Shown piece by piece: positions 13,665 through 20,189 of a DNA stretch of 22,106 nt. The translations under genes and the position numbers were made by a program. The notes under the pieces were generated by a model. The model was not told the DNA's origin. It was given only the letters and a program-made list of their open reading frames with translations, and did no database searches. Every line of letters begins with the position of its first letter. The first letter of the stretch is position 1. The stretch spans positions 1 through 22,106 of the forward strand of contig JAZOTD010000030.1 of assembly GCA_045657465.1 (NCBI GenBank), in the 5' to 3' direction. The stretch comes from RGIG1681 sp045657465. GTDB lineage: Bacteria > Bacillota > Clostridia > Christensenellales > UBA1242.

Positions 13665-15158
13665 ATGAAAAAGTTTTTTTATTTGTGTTTTTCTGTTATA
13701 TTTTTAGTTTTTTCTACATTTTCACTTTCAGGTTGTAAAAAAAACGAAGTTGAGAAAGTGTCGAAAAATTTGACGAGTTATGCCATTGATGCAGAGCTTG
13801 GTGATGACATGAAAATTTCTGCAAATGAAAAAATTGTTTATCACAACAACACTGGCAAAGAACTTGATTTTTTGTGTTTGCATCTTTATGCAAGGGCGTT
13901 TAGAGAAGGGGCGACGATTAAGCCATACACGACACTCACTGAAGCATCATGCTTTCCTAAGGGGGTTTCTTATGGAGACATTGTCATTAGGTCTGTAAAG
14001 GTTGATGGAAAGACAAAAGATGTTGAACTGGTTGGAGAAGATGAAGATATTTTAAAGGTTGAACTTGGAAAAAAGTTAGACCCCAAAAAGACTATTGAAC
14101 TTTTAATTGCATTTGAGCTTGTTATTCCAAACTCAACGCACAGACTGGGGTGGTTTGAGTCTAATGTAAATCTTGGCAACTGGTATCCTATTGTTTGCAA
14201 TTATGAAGACGGCAAGTTTGAAACGTCACCATATTATTCAACAGGCGACCCATTTGTTTCAGATATTGCAAATTATGATGTCAACTTCAAGTATCCTGCA
14301 AGATTTAAATTGTGTTCAACAGGTGAAATTAAATCGACAAAAAATAACAAAAAAATAGAGTCAAAAATAACAGCAAAAGCAGTGCGAGATTTCGCAATGT
14401 GTTTGTCATCAAATGCGACAATCAAGTCTGGGGTTGTTGACAAAACCACGGTGTTTTATATGGGTTATGCGGGTGATAAAAATATCGAAAAGTATTTAGA
14501 AATTGCAAAAAAAGCAGTTGAATATTTTAGTGAGATATTTGGGGGATATCCTTATAGCACACTCACGGTTGCAAAATCATCATTTATTTATGGTGGAATG
14601 GAATATCCAAACATAGTGATTGTTTCAGACTCGATTGATGACGAAGATGAAATGCTTAAAGTGATTGTTCATGAGATTGCACATCAATGGTGGTACGGAG
14701 TTGTTGGAAATAATCAAATTAAAGAAGCATGGCTTGATGAGTCACTTGCTGAATATTCAACAGCGTTGTTTTTTAAGAATAATAAAAAATATGGAATAAC
14801 ATATGATGATTTTGTTGGCACAGCACTGTCGAGTTATATGCTTTATGTTGATGTGATTGAAACTATTCGTGGAGATGTTAACACTAAAATGAATCTTCCT
14901 GTATACAAATATCAAAACGATTATGAATATTCATACATGGTTTATGTTAAGGGTGTGATTATGTTTGATTCGCTTTCACAAATGGTGGGCGAGAAAAAAG
15001 TTGTGCAAGGGCTTAAAAAATATTATGCAGAAAATAAGTTTAAGTTTGCAACAAAACAAGATTTTTTTGATGCATTTAAATCAGCATGTCACAAAGACCT
15101 TGAAACATTCTTTAACGGTTATCTAAACGGAAGTGTGGTGATTTCGGCAATTAATTAG
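13665..15158 (+). CDS. M1-like metallopeptidase lipoprotein (gluzincin aminopeptidase)
   Basis: A 497-residue protein with a lipoprotein signal: charged MKK, hydrophobic stretch, and lipobox LSGC (21-24) with Cys24 as the lipidated residue, so it should sit on the outer face of the membrane. The N-terminal beta domain (about 35-240) is followed by the peptidase core: GGMEYP (310-315), in the position of the GxMEN substrate-binding loop, HEIAHQWW (336-343) and Glu359, the HExxH-x18-E zinc site of M1. Met-Glu-Tyr replaces the usual Met-Glu-Asn. It is shorter than full M1 aminopeptidases because the C-terminal helical domain is reduced. It probably trims peptides outside the cell. AGAGG precedes the ATG. 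Confidence 0.9.
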   Translation: MKKFFYLCFSVIFLVFSTFSLSGCKKNEVEKVSKNLTSYAIDAELGDDMKISANEKIVYHNNTGKELDFLCLHLYARAFREGATIKPYTTLTEASCFPKGVSYGDIVIRSVKVDGKTKDVELVGEDEDILKVELGKKLDPKKTIELLIAFELVIPNSTHRLGWFESNVNLGNWYPIVCNYEDGKFETSPYYSTGDPFVSDIANYDVNFKYPARFKLCSTGEIKSTKNNKKIESKITAKAVRDFAMCLSSNATIKSGVVDKTTVFYMGYAGDKNIEKYLEIAKKAVEYFSEIFGGYPYSTLTVAKSSFIYGGMEYPNIVIVSDSIDDEDEMLKVIVHEIAHQWWYGVVGNNQIKEAWLDESLAEYSTALFFKNNKKYGITYDDFVGTALSSYMLYVDVIETIRGDVNTKMNLPVYKYQNDYEYSYMVYVKGVIMFDSLSQMVGEKKVVQGLKKYYAENKFKFATKQDFFDAFKSACHKDLETFFNGYLNGSVVISAIN

Positions 15159-15170
15159 TTTAATATTGTC

Positions 15171-15190
15171 ACAAAATGTTTTTGTTTTTT
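15171..15190 (+). terminator. Weak candidate terminator after the M1 gene
   Basis: ACAAAA (15171-15176) pairs with TTTTGT (15180-15185) around a 3-nt loop, followed by T (15185-15190). The stem is short and AT-rich. A TTGTCA/GATAAT pair (about 15166-15196, 19-bp spacer) could be a promoter for the next operon, but it is poor. Confidence 0.35.
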
Positions 15191-15227
15191 GATAATCTGT
15201 GTTAAACTTGACTTGCTAGGAGAAATT

Positions 15228-16040
15228 ATGCGTATTGTAAATTTGGCGTCGGGAAGCAAGGCAAATTGCACATATATTGAATATGGTGAAACAGTTGTGC
15301 TTATTGATGTGGGGCTTAATGAAAAAGCTTTAAAAAAAGCCCTGCAAGAAATTGGCTCAAGCATTTACAAAGTGCTTGCGGTTTGCATTACGCATGAACA
15401 TGTTGACCACATAAGAGCACTTGGTGCACTTGCTAAAAAATATGAGTTTGATTTTTATATCAAAAAAGAGCTTGCAGAAAGTCAGTTTTTTAGTGATGTG
15501 ATTTTTAAAGAAGGAAAACTTCACAAAATTGACAATATGAAATTTAGTATTGGTGAGCTTGAAATTTTACCGTTTGAAGTGTCGCATGATGCGATTGCTC
15601 CTATTGGGTTTATTGTGAATGTTTTTTCAAGCAAGTCAAAAGCATTGTTTTTGACAGATACTGGAATGGTTGCAGAATCGCTTAAACAAAACTTTGATAA
15701 TGTCAAAATGGCGTTTTTGGAATCAAACTATGATGAAAAAATGCTGTTAAATGGAAAATATCCTTATTTAACAAAAAAACGTATACAAAGTGAAAAAGGG
15801 CATTTGTCAAATGAGCAGTCTTTAGAGCTTGCAAAGTATTTGTTTGATAGGGGAACAAAGTGTTTTGTGTTGTCACATATTTCACAAAATAACAACACAC
15901 CAGAACTTGCGTTTGCAAATTATGCAGATTATTTTTTGGATAAAGGATATATTCTTGACAAAGATGTTTTTATTAGATTATCATTTCAAGAAAAACATGG
16001 AAATAATTTTAATTTAAAAGAGGAATTTGATGGAAAATAA
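15228..16040 (+). CDS. walJ: MBL-fold nuclease-like protein YycJ/WalJ
   Basis: A 270-residue MBL protein from ATG 15228, with TAGGAGA before it; a TTG at 15189 would only add residues without a ribosome-binding site. The opening LASGSKANCTYIEYG and ITHEHVDHIRALG (HxHxDH at 56-61) are typical of the YycJ/WalJ group. Further features are VSHDAIAPIGF, LTDTG with the bridging Asp, and a late LSHISQNNNTPELA with another His ligand. In Bacillus this protein is encoded with the WalRK system and has 5'-to-3' exonuclease activity linked to DNA repair. Here it is apart from walRK and heads an operon with the CPBP protease gene, which overlaps its end. The symbol is by family resemblance. Confidence 0.88.
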   Translation: MRIVNLASGSKANCTYIEYGETVVLIDVGLNEKALKKALQEIGSSIYKVLAVCITHEHVDHIRALGALAKKYEFDFYIKKELAESQFFSDVIFKEGKLHKIDNMKFSIGELEILPFEVSHDAIAPIGFIVNVFSSKSKALFLTDTGMVAESLKQNFDNVKMAFLESNYDEKMLLNGKYPYLTKKRIQSEKGHLSNEQSLELAKYLFDRGTKCFVLSHISQNNNTPELAFANYADYFLDKGYILDKDVFIRLSFQEKHGNNFNLKEEFDGK

Positions 16041-17115
16041 ATTACTTAATGCAAAGAAACCTAGATTTGGAATAGGCGAAGCCGCATTGGCGTCAATGCT
16101 GTTTATTGTTTATAGCTTTTTGTTTAGTTTAATTTACTCGTTTGCATTCCCAAAAGGTATACAAGAAAACAGCTTTGTTATGTTCGTGATTCAATTTGTT
16201 GTTGAAGCACTTTTTGGTGTGGCTTCAATAACAGTTGCTCTTGGTTGCAGTGTTGATTTTGTTAAGGCGACTGGCATAAACAAACGTTTTAATTACAAAA
16301 TGGTGGTTTATGGATGTTTGATTGCTTTTGTGAGTATGATTGGTTTTGGCAATCTCACAAACGTGTTTATGGAAGTTTTGTATGCACTTGGTTATCAGTC
16401 ACGTGGTGATACCGCCATTACAAATGTTTGGCAATATATTGGATATATTATCGCACTTTGCGTAACCCCTGCAATTTGTGAAGAATTGCTTTTTAGGGGA
16501 ACAATTTTGTCAGGGCTTAAGTCTTATGGAATTAAGGTTGCAGTTCTTGTTTCGTCACTCATATTCACTTTTATGCATGGCAGTCCAGACCAAACAATTC
16601 ATCAAATGATTGTTGGTGTGATTACTGGTTATTTATTCTTTAAATCTGGCAATTTATGGATTGGCATTATTATTCATTTCTTCAATAACTTTATTGCGGT
16701 TACGCAACTGTTTGCACTTTCACTTGCGGGTGTTGAGGCTACATCAGAACCTTATAGTTTTGAGCTTGTAGGTTTTTTGATTAATATTGTTATAGCTGCT
16801 GCATTTGCTGTTGCTGGTTATATTATTGTGAAAAAATTGATGCAAGTGATTCTCAAAGAAAATGCACTTTTAAATAAAGAAGCACTTGAATCAACTGAAA
16901 CAATCAAAGTTGACGGAGAAGAGATTGAAACTCAAATTATTGTTGATGGTGGAGAAAATGCTGCAAGCAGTGATATGGCAGAAGCGGCTAAAAACAACAC
17001 CTTTGGAGAAAAGAAACCTATTTCGACATTTACTGTGTTGTTATTTTCACTTTCGGCTTGTTATTTGGCATTTGAGTGGATAGATTCACTTTTGCAAGGG
17101 TTGGGGATTGTTTAA
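16030..17115 (+). CDS. CPBP-family intramembrane metalloprotease
   Basis: A 361-residue membrane protein with about eight hydrophobic segments. CPBP/Abi signature: Glu151-Glu152 in CEELLFRG, His183 in FTFMHG, and His216 with Asn220 in IIHFFNNF. These residues form the glutamate/histidine active site of Rce1-like proteases. Family members process CAAX-like or peptide substrates in the membrane and are often linked to bacteriocin immunity or envelope functions. No peptide gene is nearby. After the core there is an acidic soluble stretch (about 280-335) and one more hydrophobic segment at the C-terminus. Start ATG 16030 with GAGGA just upstream, overlapping the end of the YycJ gene by 11 nt. The stop shares an A with the next ATG. 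Confidence 0.9.
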   Translation: MENKLLNAKKPRFGIGEAALASMLFIVYSFLFSLIYSFAFPKGIQENSFVMFVIQFVVEALFGVASITVALGCSVDFVKATGINKRFNYKMVVYGCLIAFVSMIGFGNLTNVFMEVLYALGYQSRGDTAITNVWQYIGYIIALCVTPAICEELLFRGTILSGLKSYGIKVAVLVSSLIFTFMHGSPDQTIHQMIVGVITGYLFFKSGNLWIGIIIHFFNNFIAVTQLFALSLAGVEATSEPYSFELVGFLINIVIAAAFAVAGYIIVKKLMQVILKENALLNKEALESTETIKVDGEEIETQIIVDGGENAASSDMAEAAKNNTFGEKKPISTFTVLLFSLSACYLAFEWIDSLLQGLGIV

Positions 17116-17978
17116 TGCATTATGAAACACTTTTGCAAAAGATAAAGTGTTATGAAAAAACATTTAGTGTTAAGTGTTTGGGATATACAAATTTTGGAAG
17201 AAGAATTTTTGCAGTGGAAAAAATTTTAAATGAAAATTTTGCCACTGCAATTTTTGTTGGAGCAACTCATGGCAGAGAACATCTTTCAACAGACCTTTTA
17301 TGCAGAATGATTGATGATGGGTTGTTTGATGAAATAAAAGATTTTAACCTTGCATTTGTGTTAATGTTAAACCCTGACGGGGTTGAGTTGTGCTTGAATG
17401 GGGCTTTAAGTGTGCCTGAAAAATATAGAGATTCGTTGATAAATATTAATAGAAAAAGTCTTGATTTTTCTATGTGGAAGGCTAATGGGCTTGGAGAAGA
17501 CATAAACAACAATTTTGATGCAAATTTTGGAACAAATGTTCATTCATTAAAGCCGTCATCATCGGGGTTTATTGGAGAGTTTGCTGAAAGTGTTAAAGAG
17601 ACCAAGATTTTGGCTGATTATACCTTGAAAAAGAATGCGTTTATTGCAATTTCGTATCATTTGAAAGGCGAAGAAATTTATTTTAATTTTTTTCAAAGTG
17701 GACGTAGGCTAAAAAGGGACACACTTATCGCAAAAAGATTTGCTCGGTCTACTGGATATAAAATTAGAAATGTTGAAAAGTTAAGTTCGGGTGGATATAA
17801 AGATTGGTGTGTGCAAAAGCTTAAGATTCCTGCACTCACTATCGAGTTGGGGAGTGACAAGTTATCTCACCCAGTCTCGGCTAAGCATTTAGATGAAATA
17901 TATTTACATCACAAGTCAGTTGCAAAAGATTTGCAGGTTGCGTATAATGTGTTTGTTAGGTTTGGAGAAAAGTTATGA
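17115..17978 (+). CDS. M14-family zinc carboxypeptidase
   Basis: A 287-residue protein without a signal peptide, starting at ATG 17115 in a TAATG overlap. Zinc ligands: His52 and Glu55 (THGREH) and His182 (ISYHLKG). The catalytic Glu is Glu244 (TIELG). NPDGVE (86-91) is also typical. The substrate-binding DLNRNF block appears as EDINNNF (128-134), so the conserved Arg is Asn132. Family knowledge: M14 enzymes remove C-terminal residues, and bacterial members often act on peptidoglycan peptides such as gamma-D-Glu-meso-DAP. With no export signal, this one should act in the cytoplasm, perhaps on recycled muropeptides. This is inference. The stop overlaps the tadA start (ATGA). Confidence 0.85.
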   Translation: MHYETLLQKIKCYEKTFSVKCLGYTNFGRRIFAVEKILNENFATAIFVGATHGREHLSTDLLCRMIDDGLFDEIKDFNLAFVLMLNPDGVELCLNGALSVPEKYRDSLININRKSLDFSMWKANGLGEDINNNFDANFGTNVHSLKPSSSGFIGEFAESVKETKILADYTLKKNAFIAISYHLKGEEIYFNFFQSGRRLKRDTLIAKRFARSTGYKIRNVEKLSSGGYKDWCVQKLKIPALTIELGSDKLSHPVSAKHLDEIYLHHKSVAKDLQVAYNVFVRFGEKL

Positions 17979-18424
17979 CATATGATGAAAAGTTTATGAA
18001 AAAAGCAATCGCACTTGCAAAAAAGGCATATGAACTTGATGAAGTTCCAGTTGGTGCAGTGATTGTTAAAGATGGAAAGATTGTATCTTCGGCATATAAC
18101 AAGCGTGAGTTTTGTCAAGATGCGACCGCCCATGCTGAAATTTTGGCAATAAAAAAAGCATGTAGAAAACTTGAAGATTTTAGGCTTATTGATTGTGATT
18201 TGTATGTGTCATTAGAGCCTTGTGTGATGTGTACGGGAGCAATTTTGAATGCTAGAATCAAAAATGTTTATTTTGGCGCGTCAATCACAAATGGTTCGAT
18301 TTCATGCACAGAGCTTTGTGAAAGAGCTCAGCTTAATCACAAAACAAACTTTGAAGGTGGGTATTTTGCAGAAGATTGTTCAAAACTGGTGAGTGAGTAT
18401 TTTAAGCAAAAGAGAAAGGCATAG
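17975..18424 (+). CDS. tadA: tRNA-specific adenosine deaminase TadA
   Basis: A 149-residue protein with the deaminase zinc motif: His53-Ala-Glu55 (HAE, where the Glu is the proton shuttle) and Pro-Cys83-x-x-Cys86 (EPCVMC). VPVGAVIVKDG (24-34) and the C-terminal SEYFKQKR complete the TadA pattern rather than that of cytidine deaminase or GuaD. Family knowledge: converts A34 to inosine in the anticodon of tRNA-Arg(ACG), allowing decoding of CGU, CGC and CGA; usually essential. It is translationally coupled to the M14 gene (ATG at 17975 overlaps the stop TGA at 17976-17978). It is the last gene of this operon, ahead of a strong terminator. Confidence 0.97.
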   Translation: MTYDEKFMKKAIALAKKAYELDEVPVGAVIVKDGKIVSSAYNKREFCQDATAHAEILAIKKACRKLEDFRLIDCDLYVSLEPCVMCTGAILNARIKNVYFGASITNGSISCTELCERAQLNHKTNFEGGYFAEDCSKLVSEYFKQKRKA

Positions 18425-18427
18425 TTT

Positions 18428-18457
18428 AAGAGTAAATGAAAATTTACTCTTTTTTTG
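18428..18457 (+). terminator. Intrinsic terminator after tadA
   Basis: AAGAGTAAAT (18428-18437), loop GAAA, ATTTACTCTT (18442-18451), T run to 18457. It has the same GAAA-loop design as the terminator at 5906. Confidence 0.92.
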
Positions 18458-18487
18458 TGCATAATAAGATTAAAGTTTGATGCGTGC

Positions 18488-18514
18488 TTGACAAAAATTC
18501 AGTAAAATTATACA
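18488..18514 (+). promoter_or_regulatory. Promoter of the glmU-like/pth/mfd operon, leaderless geometry
   Basis: TTGACA (18488-18493), 15-bp spacer, TATACA (18509-18514), then 8 nt (pyrimidine-rich, no Shine-Dalgarno) to ATG 18523. Confidence 0.65.
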
Positions 18515-18522
18515 CTTTTCTT

Positions 18523-19608
18523 ATGGAAATGATTGAAACAGAAAGCAATGTGGTTGTGCTTAATGAACAACCTGAATTTAGCACAGCAGAACAAGAAAAT
18601 GTATCTGCAAGTTTTTTTGTGCTTTGTGAGGAAAATGACGATTCAAATTTTAGTCAAAATATCTATGACTACAAAGTTGCAGGAATGTCAATTTTGAATT
18701 GGGTTATAAGAGCTTGTGACAAAGAACCGGTTATTTTAAAAGTGTCAGAAGGAGACAATGTTATTGAAACCATCAGACCGTATCTTGAAAATACTGATTA
18801 TTCTGTGGTTTTGTATGCGAGCACTCCTCTTTTAAACAAAGGACACATCAAAGATTTGTTGGGTTTTGTTGCACGAAAGAGAATGAATGCTTGCAAACTC
18901 AAAAAAGGGTTTGTGTTTAAAAATGATTATATTGTAAACGTTGATGATATGTATTCGATTGATACATATGATTTTGCGTCTAATGATTTTTTTGAAATAA
19001 AAAATCAGGCGGATATTTCATTGGTGCAAGATATTTTAGAGAAAAAAGTTCTTGCATATCACAAGAAAAACGGAGTTTATTTTGAAAATGAATCACATGT
19101 TGTGGTTGACGCAACAACAGAAGTTGGTTATTCTTCAGTTCTTGGGGCTGGGGCTAAGGTGTTGAATCATTCAAGCATTGAAAACAATGTTAAGATTGGC
19201 GCAAACTCTGTGATTTCAAACTCAAAAATTGGTGAAGATGTTGAAATTGGTCTTAATGTTGTTATTGATGGCTGTGTGGTGAAAGGCGGCGTAAAAATTG
19301 GTGACGGCGTTATTCTCAAAAATAGCGTTATTGGAAACAATGTTGTTGTTGAAACTGGTTCAATTGTGTCAGGTTCTGGAATTAAAGATGAGTCTAGTGT
19401 TGGTGAAATGGTTAAGCTTTTAAATGTTAGACTTGGTGAAAATGTTCATATTGGAAAATGTGCGAAGATTGTTGGTGATAAAATTTCAACAATTATTATG
19501 AAAAATACAATTATTGGTGCAAATTCTGTGATTGTTGATTCAAAGATTGCAGAGTCTAGTGAACTTGAATCAAACAAAACTGTGATTGAAAACAAGAGGG
19601 TAGATTAA
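18523..19608 (+). CDS. GlmU-derived protein with degenerate nucleotidyltransferase half and left-handed beta-helix
   Basis: A 361-residue protein from ATG 18523; the in-frame GTG at 18484 lies upstream of the -35 box and is rejected. The C-terminal two-thirds from about 190 is a left-handed beta-helix of hexapeptide repeats (IGxxxxI type). The linker AYHKKNGVYF (178-187), the preceding DISLVQDILEKK (164-175) and the STPLLN segment (100-105) match the corresponding GlmU regions. The GlmU G-loop (LAAGxGTRM) at the N-terminus is missing, and the acetyltransferase C-terminal active-site blocks are not seen. The protein thus looks like a GlmU scaffold without either chemistry. Position before pth and mfd is where Bacillus has glmU. 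Possibly a structural or regulatory paralogue; the true GlmU should be elsewhere. Confidence 0.75.
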   Translation: MEMIETESNVVVLNEQPEFSTAEQENVSASFFVLCEENDDSNFSQNIYDYKVAGMSILNWVIRACDKEPVILKVSEGDNVIETIRPYLENTDYSVVLYASTPLLNKGHIKDLLGFVARKRMNACKLKKGFVFKNDYIVNVDDMYSIDTYDFASNDFFEIKNQADISLVQDILEKKVLAYHKKNGVYFENESHVVVDATTEVGYSSVLGAGAKVLNHSSIENNVKIGANSVISNSKIGEDVEIGLNVVIDGCVVKGGVKIGDGVILKNSVIGNNVVVETGSIVSGSGIKDESSVGEMVKLLNVRLGENVHIGKCAKIVGDKISTIIMKNTIIGANSVIVDSKIAESSELESNKTVIENKRVD

Positions 19609-20189
19609 TGAAACTTATTGTAGGGCTTGGAAATATTGGCAGTGAGTATGCAAAAACCAACCATAACGCTGGGTTTATGGTGCTTGACAGGGTGGCAGAA
19701 AAATATGGTTTTTCTTTTAAAAATCGTGGTTGTGATGCAGATTATGCCGAGTTTAAAAATTTAAGCGACAAATACATAATCGCGAAGCCTAGAACTTATA
19801 TGAATGACAGTGGAAAGGCTGTTAAAAGCCTTATGAAAAAATTTGGTATCGACATTCAAGATGTGCTTGTGGTGGTTGATGATATCGATCAAGAACCAGG
19901 GCTTGTTAGAATTAGAAAAACAGGTTCTGCTGGCACACATAATGGACTCAAAAGCATTATTGCAGAAACTGGAACTGCAGATTTTGCAAGGGTTAGAGTT
20001 GGTATTGGAAAACAAAAACCACATCAAGACCTTGCAAACTTTGTGCTTTCAAAAATGCATATGAGTGATGAGCAAGTGGCTGGGCTTGAAAAAGCATTTT
20101 TTGCTGTTTGTGATTATATTGAAGGCAAAACAATAGAAAATTTAATGGCATCATATAATGGTGATTCTGGAAAAAATGGCAGACATTAA
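19608..20189 (+). CDS. pth: Peptidyl-tRNA hydrolase
   Basis: A 193-residue protein of standard Pth length. Catalytic and binding residues are visible: Asn9 (GLGN), His19 (the general base, in KTNHNAGF), Asn66 (RTYMNDSG), Asp91 (VDDID) and Asn112 (GTHNGLKS). It cleaves the ester bond in peptidyl-tRNAs released prematurely from ribosomes and recycles tRNA. The ATG shares its A with the stop of the GlmU-like gene (TAATG), and AAGAGGG lies just upstream. The 3' end overlaps the mfd start by 14 nt. This order, glmU-like then pth then mfd, is the usual Bacillota arrangement without prs and ctc. Confidence 0.97.
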   Translation: MKLIVGLGNIGSEYAKTNHNAGFMVLDRVAEKYGFSFKNRGCDADYAEFKNLSDKYIIAKPRTYMNDSGKAVKSLMKKFGIDIQDVLVVVDDIDQEPGLVRIRKTGSAGTHNGLKSIIAETGTADFARVRVGIGKQKPHQDLANFVLSKMHMSDEQVAGLEKAFFAVCDYIEGKTIENLMASYNGDSGKNGRH

